Positions 45,083 to 57,799 of a stretch of DNA of 64,000 nt are shown one piece after another. Both the position numbers and the translations under genes were made by a program. The DNA is from Fallopia convolvulus (lineage: Eukaryota; Streptophyta; Magnoliopsida; Caryophyllales; Polygonaceae). Below the pieces are notes generated by a model, which was not told where the DNA came from, did not search any database, and saw only the letters and a program-made list of their open reading frames with translations. Each line of letters starts with the position of its first letter. Position 1 is the first letter of the stretch. The stretch covers positions 41,014,707 to 41,078,706 of the forward strand of contig OZ024736.1 in the NCBI GenBank assembly GCA_964016875.1, read 5' to 3'.

Positions 45083-47597
45083 GTGTAAGGAATAAACGGC
45101 GGATCAATGGAATGGTATAAAGGTTGCATTTAATTTGAAACATATCTACATATTGTGTTTGCCGAAAGAATGAGATCGACCATATGACGATCGATGAGAG
45201 GATTGAGAGCATATATGGAAGATTCAAGAGAGAATCAACCACATAATGAATTAAGGCCAACCGCGTACGTAAACAGAATCTTTGCCTAATTAAATAGAAA
45301 TTGCTCCTTGGTTTGCTGGAATATACTATCGTTAATATTGATCGAAATTTCCAGTAGTACAACAAAAGAAAAAAAAAAAACTTTAACATATGGTATTTTA
45401 ACTAATTAATTAATTAACATTTTGAAAAAAAGAAATTAAAGTAGTACAGTAGGTCAGAAGAAATGAAATCTTCATAAAATCGATCATGATCATGGCCTTA
45501 AGTGCTCAGGAATCTACAACTTTATCTAGCTAGCTAGGAAACATCCCAGAACATTTTATTTAATTAAATTGATATGCATCTCCATCTTCCCACGTTTCAA
45601 TTTAAAAGATAATTGATGAGCTCACAAACATATGGCATAAGATTCTATCCATACCCTATAAAAGTATCAAATTTACCCTATTAAATTTACTCCAAATCTA
45701 ATTCTAGGTATTAATATATATATGCATGCATGGCATAAGATTCTTTTTTTTTTATATGATCAACCAGTTAAATAATCACCAGCTAGGGTCAAATCCAGAT
45801 CGGTCGAATATCATGAATTAATTAACTTATCACATACGCGTACAATTTTGCTTTCATTGGTAAAAATATACAAAGTCGAGGTTTACTTTCTCATTGAAAA
45901 TCAGCCATAATTTATAGATAGAACAAAAATTGTTGGTATCAATATGATACAAAGATGAGGGCCTGTCCTACATGGGATCGCCTAGTGTAACGTTTCGTGA
46001 TATTAGGGACGTGACTTTCGGACAATTGCTGATTGGACATAAATATTTTTTTTTTTGGATGTCGAGGCAAGCCGATCCGGTTAACTGCGGATAGCTTGTC
46101 CCTGCTTTTGGGCTTGACGATGATGAAGAAGGGTTTAGGCTAACTCGACCTAAATTGGTCGAGGACTGGAGCTGGTTCCCTAATGAACCCAAAGGCAAGG
46201 AAAAACCAATAATTGTCTAGGACGAGCAATTTAATCCCGCAAAAGATGGGGCGCCTTGGGAGCCTTGATAGGTCGAAACTCTAGGTCTGTGACACTAGTA
46301 CATATATTGTAGGAGGTATATATGCAGACGACGTTAGGAGGTTTCATATTCAATCCTTGCCTTTAAATTTTTATTTGGGTGAAAAATCAAGTCTTATCAT
46401 TTTCCCTTAATTTCATTGAATCGAATCGGTATGGTTGACGTAAATTAATTTACTTAATTCGTGTACGTTACTGACTAATTTACTTAATTACGTGAGGTTT
46501 ACCACAAAGATGGATCCTCGTAAAAAAGAGATGAGGTGCCCTCCATTTGATATCCGCAAAGTAAGTAAGCTAGCAACCGACTAAACTCTGTCACTCTCCC
46601 TACTCTCTACTCTGATATATATAGAATTAAATACTATTTCTGTTTAGTTCTACTTGTCCTTCTAGATTTAATTTTTTATTTAGTACTATTTGTCTTTTTA
46701 GTTATTTTATTCAAAAGTTCTCAATATATTATTTGCATTACTCAATTAAAAACGGAACACATTTAATGAATTTATTATTCACCTTTTTTTAATATAAATT
46801 TAATAGGGGTAATTTGGTAAGATTAAAACATATTTTAAACATATCTTAATATATGTGCATTAAGCTAATTAAACAGAGAGTAATTACATTAATGGTTTGT
46901 TAGCAATACGTGTTTTTATTTGCATGATTTATATCTAAACTTGAAAGTTGATTTTATCCAAATTTAAAATTTATGATTGATTTTGGGTATTTTATCCATT
47001 TATGTGTGCCTAGTGCATACCAGGCTACCACCGATTGGAGCTTGTATAATTACTACTAATTAACATTCATACCCTAGCCTCTCTCATTAATTGCTTTCTC
47101 TATAATATAAGCACCGTACCATTAAGCTAATAGTACGTATAATAATATAAATAAGATATTCATTTAGATTCGTAAGCCTAACTCACAAATGGGACTGACT
47201 CAGCTCCCATAGTTTTGTAATTAATAAAATACTTCATTTATTATTCGATCTAACTGATCATTATTATTATATATATGCACTATAACTTGGTGATATACGT
47301 TTAAATTATATTATATACGAATCATTGGTGTATATGTTGCCCTTTATAGCTAGCTAGGCTTTCAAGCTAGCTGACGTACAAGAAATGGAATTTGTTACGT
47401 GATAACTCAGTTTTGTGGGCATATGCGAGTGAGATGAATAGATGTAAAGTCTATCATAATATAGTATATAATAAGGTGAATATTATTGAGGATCGTACTC
47501 GATCGTATAAGCGTGTAAATAACATGGAATATTAATTTATTTATATTGTGTGGAAATAAAAAAGACAAAATGAGATATAAAGCGAGAAAATTGGAGC
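45083..47597. other. Intergenic segment upstream of the WAT1-related gene
   Basis: Mostly AT-rich. A GC-richer stretch at 45956-46300 stands out but I cannot identify it; the minus-strand open frame there (45968-46198) has a Ser-run and no known motif. Around 46340-46450 there is a second copy, inverted, of the SINE-like fragment seen at 8953-9042. Confidence 0.4.
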
Positions 47598-47605
47598 TAT
47601 AAATA
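47598..47605 (+). promoter_or_regulatory. TATA box of the WAT1-related gene
   Basis: TATAAATA lies 127 bp before the ATG at 47725, in GAGCTATAAATAGGCCC context. Transcription would begin near 47630, giving a leader of about 95 nt. Confidence 0.75.
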
Positions 47606-47724
47606 GGCCCTTATTTTAAGAAGATGGACAACATAGCTACAAAATAAATAACCCTCTTCCTCCCATCTCGATATCAGTTTCTCTCTGATTCCGTGGACGC
47701 TAACCAAAATCATCGAGAAGAGTG

Positions 47725-49780
47725 ATGGAAGCGAAACGGTGTCGTTGCGGGTTGGCAGAGAACAAGTACAGCTGGAAGGCGTACGTGGCGATGATATGCT
47801 TACAGTTTGGGTACGCCGGAATGAACCTCATAACCAAGGTCTCCCTGGATGGTGACGTCAGCCACTTCGTCCTCGTCGTCTACCGCCAGGCCTTTGCCGC
47901 CCTCCTCATCACTCCTATCGCTCTCTTCTTCGAGAGGTACTAATTAGTTAATCACACAAGAGTAATAATTAATTAGTAGCTAATCTTTTGTTTATAATGA
48001 GTAGCTAATTAATGAAGATCGATTCTCTGTTTCAGAAAGGCGAGGCCTACCATCACCTTCCCTATTTTCATGCACATGTTCGTCTTGGGCCTTCTAGGGT
48101 ACGTAATCTGTACTCATCATCAGTACCTAAATTTATGCGATCAATTTTCATGCTAATATTATACTTACCTAAATTAAATTAAGTGCAGGCCAGTGATGGA
48201 GCAGAATTTGTACTACGCCGGGCTCAAGTTGACCTCCCCGACGTTTTCTTGCGCCATCACCAACCTTCTCCCGGCCTTTACTTTGTTGATGGCACTCCTA
48301 TGCAGGATGGAGAAGGTGGAGAAGAGGTGGGAAGCCAAGGTGGGCGGAACAATTCTGACGGTGGCGGGAGCGATGCTTATGATAAGCCTCCTCCACAACG
48401 GCCATTCACTCCTCAGCATCCTCTTCGTCTTGGGGAGCACTCTATCGTGCGCCTCCTTTTTCATTCTCCAGGCCGTTACAATTAGCAAGTTCCCAGCGCC
48501 CCTAACCATCACGGCCGTGGTCTGCGGCTTGGGAACGTTGCAGTCCACGGCCTTGGCGTTTGTGATGGAGCCCAATCCCTCTGTTTGGAACATTGGCTTT
48601 AACATTAACCTCTTCGCGGCTGCCTACGCCGTAAGTATATATACATACATGATTCTCAGAATTAATTAACAAAATTGAACCATGCATTAAGAATTAATTA
48701 ATTGATTTATGTTTATTAATTGGTGGTGCAGGGTATAGTTAGTTCGGGAATTGCATACTATGTACAAGGAGTGGTGGTGGATATGGCGGGGCCTGTGTTT
48801 GTGTCTGCTTTCAACCCTTTGGTCACCATTATTGTGGCCATCATGTCCTCCTTCATCCTTGCTCAAAAAATCTACCTTGCAGGGTAAGTAAATATATGTA
48901 ACATACATGGTGCTTAATTCCCAACATATAATTTACATCTATAAGGACTTTCATTGCGTTACGTTATCACCTACGTACACATTAATTACTTTGATATGTA
49001 TGCTTTATCAATAAGACAAAAGCTTAACAAACTACTGCTTGTTCATGAAACATTACTAGTACTAGCTTCTTTTTCCCCGTAAAGCGCGGTAAAGGTTATA
49101 ACATACGTACTTCAACCGTGTTTTAATGCTTTTTTCAACAAAAGGATAAACACTTTACCAAAAACAGGGTAAATTTTGGTAATGGACCCAAATACCCCTT
49201 GTAAATTAAAAACCTATTATCTCAATTTTCATGTCTCTTACGTGCTTATTTTGGTGACTTTCTTTCTAAATAATTTTTGTACAGAACTATATAGATTCTA
49301 ATTTACAAGTGCTTTTTAAAAATAATTATTTTAACTTCTAAATACAAAATTAAGTGCGACCCACGATATTACTTTAAAGTGATCATATACATATATAAAT
49401 GTCTAATTTAATTTTGCCCGGTTGTTAATTGGTGCAGGATCATGGGTGCAGTATTGATGATAATAGGGGCAAGCTCTGTGTTGTGTGGAAAACACAATGA
49501 CATCATGATTTCCAAAGAAGAATGTGAAGATCATGACGAGATTCCAGAAGCAACCAAGGCCACTAATAACAATATTTGCAGCTTGCCCACAATCTTTGAG
49601 GATGAAGATGGTGATCTTGAAGCCAACACTTGTGCTAACTGTAAGATCGAGTCATCACCAACAACATTAACCAAACCCGATAGGGCTGGCTTGACACGGA
49701 TTGTCATCGTACCAGTCGGATGCAACGCCCTCAGGCCAGTTATCGCTGTCGAGGCACCAATTAAGCTGCAATCATCTTAG
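47725..49780 (+). CDS. WAT1-related protein, EamA/DMT-type transporter (5 exons)
   Basis: Plant WAT1-related (nodulin MtN21/EamA) proteins are ten-helix drug/metabolite-type transporters. WAT1 itself is a vacuolar auxin transporter; the substrate here is unknown. Exons: 47725-47936, 48036-48098, 48189-48630, 48732-48883 and 49438-49780, totalling 1212 nt and 403 residues, GT-AG throughout with matching phases. Family signatures are plain: YSWKAYVAMICLQFGYAGMN at the start, YRQAFAALLITPIALFFER, EQNLYYAGLKLTSPTFSCAI, and in the second EamA repeat GIVSSGIAYYVQGVVVDMAGPVFVSAFNPL. The last helix ends near residue 310. A hydrophilic tail of about 93 residues follows, acidic in part (EDEDGDLEAN), which is longer than in many relatives. 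The loop between helices 5 and 6 is short. The ATG at 47725 is the first in frame and follows a TATA box. Exons 1-3 are GC-rich compared with the introns. Confidence 0.94.
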
Positions 49781-50919
49781 AATTATGGCTCGATTAAGAA
49801 TGAGTCACTTGATGATTATTTAGTACAATTTAAGTATAATTAAATCCTAGAGAGAGTTTTCAAATGGCTAGTGTAGATATTGGAAAAAGGGGGTTTTGTT
49901 CATCCCGGTTAATTCGTTTCTTTCCCGCACCTTTAATTTTTGAGTATATATGTTGTATTGGCCTATTGGGTACGGGTGGAGCGTCAAAGTTTCATGTATA
50001 TCGATCATTCTGAGTGTTAACTATGTAAACCTCTTAACTTCTCATATTTTCTAATCATTTAATTTGCTAACTTGTGTATGTATAACAATATTAAAGTTCA
50101 GTCTTAAATTTTAATCTATTATTCTAAATTAAAAGCAATTAACACTATTCATTGACGAAATATAAAAATAATTGATTAGTTCAAATTTTTCACTAAAGCA
50201 ATTAACACTATTAGGCTTGCCCACTATTAGTTTTTTTTTTTTGGTTTTAAAAAAGGATCGTTTGATTTAATTTTATAAAATTTTAAATAATACAATGTGA
50301 CAGACCACTTGAAGAATTTATTTGAGCTCTATTTTCCGGAAACAAGAGAGGAGCCCCATATCACATTTTCTCAAGGGGGCAAGTGGGTATAAGTGGAAAT
50401 CTTAGTCATGAAAATTATTACTAGTAGCTAGCAACACCTTAAATTATAAATGTATCACGACTCACAAGTCAATTTGATCGGACCTCCCACTTCCTCCAAA
50501 TCTGGCCCTACCACATACATACCATCATTTCTCATATTTTTACCCTTTTCCTTTCAAAACATATATTCACCTTTTCAAATCCACCATACAACTTAACTTC
50601 AACCATAATTAGTTAAAATCACATAATAACTCATGCATGTTTTCTTTGCCATTATCACATACATATTTTTAATTTAAAATTTCTTAAAATTCGTAATTTT
50701 TTTTGAAGAATCGTAGGTCTAGTTTAATTCAAACAAATCGCGAACTATTCAAGAGTCAATTCCCTTATAAAGTGAAATAATAGAACATTAAATGTAAGGA
50801 ATTAAGACAGTAAAGACACGGTTCCTTATAGAGGAATCTCACTTTATATATACAACAAACTGAATGAGAAAACTTCTACCTCCCATGGAGAGTTTCAAAA
50901 AAAAGCTTATATTATAATT
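49781..50919. other. Intergenic segment downstream of the WAT1-related gene
   Basis: The first ~200 bp probably hold the 3' untranslated region. I see nothing else but AT-rich DNA. Confidence 0.4.
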
Positions 50920-51139
50920 TGATAGATTTTTAGTTACAAGATACAAAATCAAACTTCTCAATTGTTTGCAATCACCAAATTAAAACAATACTATCGAATT
51001 AAGCTATCTTGTTCCTAAGTCTACTGAACACAATTAATAAAAGTTATCAAACCTTACTCGTTCCTTGTGCAATTCAACCTTCCAAGTCAATGTTGAGCTC
51101 ACGTACTTTCCATCAATTGCTTCTTGACTTCCTTTTTCA
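50920..51139 (-). repeat. Dispersed LTR-like repeat, copy B (interrupted)
   Basis: Inverted copy of 44540-44780. It is cut at GAAAT by the solo LTR at 51145-53083. The same repeat appears to resume from 53089, where GGGTTGTTGG and a CT-rich stretch follow. Confidence 0.6.
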
Positions 51140-51144
51140 GAAAT

Positions 51145-53083
51145 TGTGACACCCCTATACCCTATGACGTATGCTTAGTAATAACTTATTTCTTATATAA
51201 ACGAATAATTCACATATAGCAACTATCCATGGAAGCACAAAGCAGAAAGCAACAACCATAAAGGGTTGCACACACCCACACACAATATAGGTAGTTACTT
51301 CTTATACTAAAACATCCATTACTCTAACTTCTATTACAACCCAAAATGTCTATGATGCAAAATGAAGAGGAGAAAGTTGCTTAGAGCTTCAGCCGGCCGA
51401 CCTGTATGAATGTGACCCTTAAACGGACACACGTCAGTAAGAACTAGCTGAACCTGAAAAATTGTTTTGCGATTTACGTGAGTCGCATACTCAGTGAATA
51501 TAAACCATCATCAATTATTTCACACAGAGTCAAACATTTAGTTCATATAGATATACATACATAATACACATATGTCATATATGAATTTACTATGCAAATG
51601 CAAATGCTGATGTTTCCGATTCTTTATTCTGTGAACTGTTCAAGCCTGAATCTGCCCCGGGTTTACTGTATTTGGACTCTTATGGTCCCTTTAGCAAAGA
51701 AATCCGAAGATTTCCTGAATATTGGCTCTTATGGCCCCTTTAACAAAGAAATCCGAAGATCTCCTGAATATTGACCCGTAGGTCCTGTATGATCCGTAGA
51801 TCCTGTATGACCCGTAGGTCGCTTTAACAAAGAAATCCGTAGATTTCCTGAATTACAGTTCAGGGCAAGACAGTCACAGGTCCTTTTAATCTCATTGCAA
51901 TATGCTATGCAATCAAGTGCATTCTGTAATCATATATCATATACCATCTGCTATCATATTTTCTGTACAAACAACTCTGGAAATTTCAGAGCTATCACAT
52001 CTATCCATATAATCCATATAACACATATATCCATATATCCATATACCACATATAGAGCATATATCCATATATTCATATTTCACATATAGCACATAGGGTT
52101 GAATCTCCGGTATATACTCACATATATACATATAGCATATATATCTATATAACACATATGGTTTAATCTCCGGTCTATACTCACCTGTTTAAGGCAGATA
52201 CTATATATCTTCCCTTTCTCTTTGACCACGATCTATGACTTGTGCTCCTATATATAACCCAATGGAAATTAGGCTATTTACTCTTATAAACTCTAACCCC
52301 AAATGCAATGAAATGCCAGAATGTATTATAACTTCTTGCATATATATCCAAATCCTTTAAAACTTGACAACAATAAACTATATATATAAAGGAACATTTT
52401 TCTAGTTCAAACCTTTATGAAAAACTTGATCAAAGGGCTCCCTAAAATCATTACAAGGAAAACCCTAAAATTACTCTGAAATCTTTTTACCAAATATAAA
52501 TCCGATATCGAAAACACCCTTTAAAAACTATAGATCAAATGATTTCTCAATCAAAAGCCATTGTAGATCTAGATCTGGAAAAATTAGGAAAATCCAGATA
52601 AACCATTAACTAATTAAAAACTTACCAAACCACGCTGATATTTTAAGATTAAAACCCAATAGAAGAGATCTTGTATCAAAACCAAGATCAAAACAACAAA
52701 ACCTCCCATTTCTTCTTCTCTCGAACTCTCTCTGTATCCTTTCTTTTTTTTCTATTTTATTTTCTTCCAAATAAAGATATGAGAAGTGTGATACATACAT
52801 ATATACACATGTACGCACAAGATCGGCTAAAAACACTAAAGTCGGCCAAATTTTGTAAGAAACTACAATTTTCACCCTCAAGTCTCCTTTACCTACAAAC
52901 TTTACCCAGAATTAATTAATAATTAACTTTTTCTTAAAAACTTTTTAAAATATAATAAACTTAATTCGAAAAATAAATATTACTTTTAAAAACTCACTAT
53001 ATATATTGTCAATATGCTATGCATATGCTCTTAATCTTATCTAAATGCCGAATGACGTATACACTTTGGTCGGGGATGTTACA
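51145..53083. mobile_element. Solo gypsy-type LTR (1939 bp) with target duplication
   Basis: It begins TGTGACACCCC and ends GGGGATGTTACA (TG...CA, imperfect inverted termini), with GAAAT directly repeated on both sides (51140-51144 and 53084-53088). No internal domain is present, so it arose by LTR-LTR recombination. Around 51640-51860 there is an internal repeat of AAAGAAATCCG(A/T)AGAT and CCTGAAT, three copies, with ACCCGTAGGTC. The ends resemble Tekay/Del LTRs. The minus orientation is more likely because TGTAACAT...TGTCACA then reads in the usual way. Confidence 0.82.
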
Positions 53084-53650
53084 GAAATGGGTTGTTGGTT
53101 TCTCTCGAGTTTCTCTTGACTCTCTCTTTCTCGATCTCATAATTCCTTGCTTCCTTCTAGAGATTACTATTCATTCCAATCAGAGAGCTACTTGACCTAT
53201 CTCAATCACTTTAGTGGTGGATTTGTTGTCAAATCACACATTTGTCCTTTTATTTTTGGGGAGAACGATATTGTTCCAATGACTAGCGTACACCTGATGG
53301 ACATTTCTTTGTTATGACGCTTTTATCTTTTTGTGTTTGCCGCCCAAGTTTGGAACAAATAAACCCTTTTGTCCTTCATTAACTCGTCACATACTTTGAT
53401 AGGTATGGGGAACGATTCCCTTGCTTTTCCTGTGAATCTGTGTCATTCTTGAAATCACTTGAATGGGGACTTAGTTCCAAATGTTTGTTATCATCAAAAC
53501 TTCGAATACTCAAATGGATGAAACCATTGTTCCAATGTTAGTTCCCTAACATTGAACTAACAAAATTACTAGTATACTTAATTATAGAGATACCGTCATA
53601 TTATATATATTACCTAGTAATTTAGTTAAGAGGAATTAATGTCTCATGCC

Positions 53651-54316
53651 CAATGTTATTAAAATCGAGATTCTAGGATCGGATTAAGGAAGGTCTTGTG
53701 GATCGGATCGTAAAATCGGATCGTTGGATCGTAAGATCCTATAATATCACTAAAACTAATATAATATAGATATGATACAAAAAATATAGGCATTAAAACC
53801 AAAAAATATATAATTTTATTAAAATTTAATGATCATAATGCCGAAAAATTGACATTGCAAACTTATATATGCACAAGAAACACATTTAAAAATATATATG
53901 CTCACATAATAAGAATCGAGGAAAGATTATGGGTCTTTATTAGTGGAAAAATATTGTAAATTCAACAATTGGGAGTCGGAAAGATGAAAATTGGGAGGTA
54001 AATGAGGTTAAAAGAGACAATATGAGCATTAAGGGATGTAATTTCACTAATAATTAAGTTAATTGGTGTTAAAATAAATTTTATAAGCTCAAAGTAAAAA
54101 ACTGGGTAGGATCTTACGATTTTATATGGGATCTCATGAGTTCCTATACGATTCTATACGATTCTACACGATTCTATACGATTCTAACACGATTCTACAC
54201 GATTCTATAACGATTTTAACAAATTTCGATTTTAATGTACGATCCGGATCAAAATCCCATATGGGATCGTAGGATCTCACGATTTTAAGATCCGGATCTC
54301 GATTTTAATAACAATG
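53651..54316. mobile_element. Non-autonomous hAT element (666 bp)
   Basis: The terminal inverted repeat is CAATGTTATTAAAATCGAGAT on the left and, read inward from the right, CATTGTTATTAAAATCGAGAT, starting with CA as hAT elements do. The perfect 8-bp duplication CTCATGCC lies at 53643-53650 and 54317-54324. Subterminal regions are packed with GATCGGATCG and GGATCC-like palindromes. A tandem of about ten-base CGATTCTATA units occupies 54145-54215. No transposase frame is present. Confidence 0.85.
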
Positions 54317-54324
54317 CTCATGCC

Positions 54325-56181
54325 CCAATTTACAAATCACTTTGTAAATATACCTTGTATTTTTTTTCAAAGTTACATTAATTTCCAAAACAATAGCACA
54401 AATGCCTATAAAAATAATAAAAATACCAAATCAAATCTTCTACTCCCTAAAAATACTCCCTTCTATACTCCTCTACGACGTGATTGGTTGATGACTTTCC
54501 AAATTACATTAAATAAGAAACTTAAATATAGGTAAAATATTAATAAATATCTTCTAACCAATTAAATCAAGGGAGCACAAGAGGAAGTCATACTTCTATA
54601 TTATTGTCAGCCTTCTGTATTATATTGTCAACCTTATATTGTCATACTTCTATATTATCTTGTCACATACTTAAAAAAGAAAAGGATAAAGCATACAGTC
54701 TCACACAGTATTAGATTTGTTACAAAATCTTATGTTTTCTTTTACAAGTAAAATAAGAAATATTACGAGTATTTAGAAAGATATCAATCTCAATTGAAAA
54801 CGTATAATACTTCATAATAAACATGCATTATTCTTTATAAGCTTTCACCGGTCCTTTTAAGTTTTTCATCTGATCTACTTTATCTTTTTATCATAATATA
54901 TATTAGAATTTGTATTGAAAGATTAAATCTGTATGGTATCAAAAGAAAAAAAAATTGAAATCTGTATATTGTTAATTTGAGTGTGGAAGTAGATTATATC
55001 AAGTTGATTGATTAGATATGATTCTAGTGATCGAGACATTGCTATTGGATTCCTTCTTGATTCTCTATTTTTCTATTGAGCACGGAGCACTACCAAAATC
55101 GAAATGGTTGATCTGTATGGAAATCACTAACCAAATTAAAGTCAGTATTTAATTAACATAACAACATAAGATCATTAGAGCAGGTAATGTATGTGTGCAA
55201 TAATAATTTATAATAAACAAAAGCTAGCGACGTCTACGATTTTCCTCATCGACTGACCTTTCTCTCCTTTAAAATCACAAAAAACTGCAGTTCTCCCACC
55301 ATATATGTACAGTCTTCTTCATCAATTACACGCACAATTAAACAGTTTGCACGCATTAGCAATAGCATTATATCGATCGATCAACTTCATTTTCCTTTTT
55401 TCTTTCTCTTGTTTGTAAGTGGTTTATGGTTTCTTACGTTAAACTTTTTTGTCGTTTTGTCAGGTAACACCCAATAAATCAATCTTATTTAATTTGCATT
55501 TGCGTCGACAATACATAGCATTCCACGTATACCATGCATCTTCTTAATCGATCTTATCCATATTACTTTAACAATCACATTATATGATCCACCTAAACTA
55601 ACTCAAATATCTCCCATGGACCATCATGGTGCATATGAAAATGCATATAATTATGTAGCAATTTTGTGCACTTCTCCCCCAAAAATAGAAAAGGTAAAGA
55701 CTACGATTTTAAAAATGTTGGGCGACAAATAACAAAACTCATATAACTAATATTCCTTTTGGAATTAATCATGTAAATATAATGCAAATTTTTTTTGGAT
55801 ATGCAAATGATTTATATTCCAAAATGTAAAATCTTTGAAATAAAGGAAAATTATTGCCATAATCGCAACAGTTCGTACTGGAGTATGATTGATTCATTTG
55901 ATTGCCTTAATCGCTTATACTTTGATTGATTATTAATGTAACATAGTTTTGTGCCTTATCATGTTGACAATTAAGATTAGTGTTTGAAACAAAGAATATA
56001 ATATATGAAAGCAATCAAATAATGGACATCACTTTTAATTACTGTTTACATATGTTTAATATTTTTAATTAGTTTGGAATGTGAAGTAATCCTCCACTAA
56101 TTCTAGTGTCATATCTCACATGCAGGTACACAATTTATCTGAAGTAGTATCCCAAATAACACAATGATCTAATTATTTATT
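54325..56181. other. AT-rich intergenic segment
   Basis: No gene found. A short local near-repeat of TATATTATTGTCA and TATATTGTCA occurs at 54595-54660. Confidence 0.4.
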
Positions 56182-57787
56182 ATTTTTTTTTTGGTGGAAG
56201 GAGAGGCGGTACTCTCTGGCTCCTCAATGGGGCATTTTATTAAAAATAAAAGAGGGTTAAGTAATCAGCAAATGGGGGATAGCCCGACCCCTTACATCAT
56301 CATTCAACAAAGAAATAACACCCTCCGGCGGGTCAAACAATACATGAAAACCTAAACTAAAGTTAGAATGCTAAAGAAGCAAGATGATCGGCAACACAGT
56401 TTGCCTCTCTATAAATATGACGGATCTGAACTAGCCAATTCCTCCTAAGTAAGTCTTGGCATCGAGATACCAGGCTGAACAAAGGGTGGTAACGATCCAC
56501 ATGCTTACTTAAAAAAAGACACACCAGTTGTGAGTCTAATTCTAAACAAACCCTCCTGTATCCCCGATCCCAGGCTAACTTAAGACCCTGAAATGCGCCC
56601 CAAAGTTCAGCCATAGGAACCGTACAAATGCCAACGTAATGGACAAAACCTACCTGCCATTGCCCATCGTTGTCCCGTATAACACCACCAGCAGCAACCG
56701 TCCCATCAGACCGCACCGATCCATTAGAATTAAGCTTAATCCATGACTCAGCTGGACGGGTCCACATAATGAAACGCTCCTCTCTACTTGACATTGACGA
56801 CTCGGACCGATCCAACGCCTTGACACTCGCACCATCTCCCGCTTGTTCTAGCACCAACTTTTTGCGATTGCTTGAAAAAGGCGTATTTTCAAAAACACGC
56901 TTATTACACCACTTCCAGATCCACCAAATGGCGGTAGAAAAAATACAATTCCAAGCACCACCACTTGAATGAATTTGAGTACAGGAAAGGTTACAACGAA
57001 TCCAAAAAGCATAATTAGACTCGAAAAAGACTTCCCTGGCAAGAGGAGGGTGAAGATCTTCACAAAAACGCTTTGTGATATCACAATCGCGTAAAAAGTG
57101 GATCAGCAACTCCTCCTCGGTAGAACATATGGAACAAGCGGCATCATCCGCAAAATGGCGCCGCACGCGTTCTTGGTTAGTAAGGATAACACCTTTAATA
57201 GCCAACCAAGAGAAAACACGAGCACGTTCGGTGATTTTAAGCCTCCAAATATGCTTGTACACAGCGCAATCAACACCACTCAAAGACCGAGACGGGCCCA
57301 CAATTTCATACACACCCCGAACTGTGTATTGCCCGGACGGAGAATTTTTCCAGATTAACGTGTCAATTGCTTCCACGTCATCAAACACAGCCACAGAAGC
57401 CAGCTTTAACAGCACGTTGGCAGGCAATAAATTATCCAGAAGATGCCATTTCCATCCCGATCCCTCAGTCCAAAAATCACACACAAGCAACTGAAGTAAA
57501 TTACTAGGCACAGGAAGCAAAGCCAAATCCAACAGCCGACTGTCATGTACCCAAAAATCAAGCCAGAAGCGTGTCATTCTACCGTTTCCAACACATCATT
57601 TAGAACCGGAAAGAATCACGTTCTTAACACCGGAAACAATACTACTCCAAAAATAGGATTTCGGCATAGAGATAGATCCCGATGGACGAATATATTTAGC
57701 CCGAAGAACATCAACCCACAGCTTATTTGATTCCATCAAGAACCTCCAACTAAGTTTACCAACTAGGGCCAAATTAAGCTCATGCAT
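56182..57787 (-). mobile_element. 5'-truncated L1-type LINE with one premature stop
   Basis: On the minus strand a single frame runs from 57787 to 56363, broken only by a TGA at 57596-57598, where a Trp would be expected before CVGNGR. It encodes the end of ORF2. ELNLALVGKLSWRFL begins it, then TRFWLDFW, then a zinc-binding reverse-transcriptase domain (IWKNSPSGQYTVRGVYE, HIWRLKITERARVFSWLA, CSICSTEEELLIHFLRDC), and a C-terminal RNase H (KLNSNGSVRSDG, AELWGAFQGL, ELDSQ, HIYREANCVADHLA) with its acidic residues largely retained. In the first position Asn replaces the usual Asp (LNSNG), so catalysis may be lost. The 3' end carries a short A-run (T-run on plus at 56182-56191). A possible target duplication (AATAATT...GATCA(A/T)TG) is imperfect. 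Confidence 0.88.
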
Positions 57788-57799
57788 TGATCAAAAAAA

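Noticed and set aside
48213..48605. Antisense frame over exon 3 of the WAT1-related gene
   Set aside because: A shadow of a GC-rich exon that encodes conserved transporter helices on the plus strand.
56670..57494. Plus-strand frames opposite the minus LINE
   Set aside because: They overlap a continuous minus-strand zinc-binding and RNase H frame and have no features of their own.
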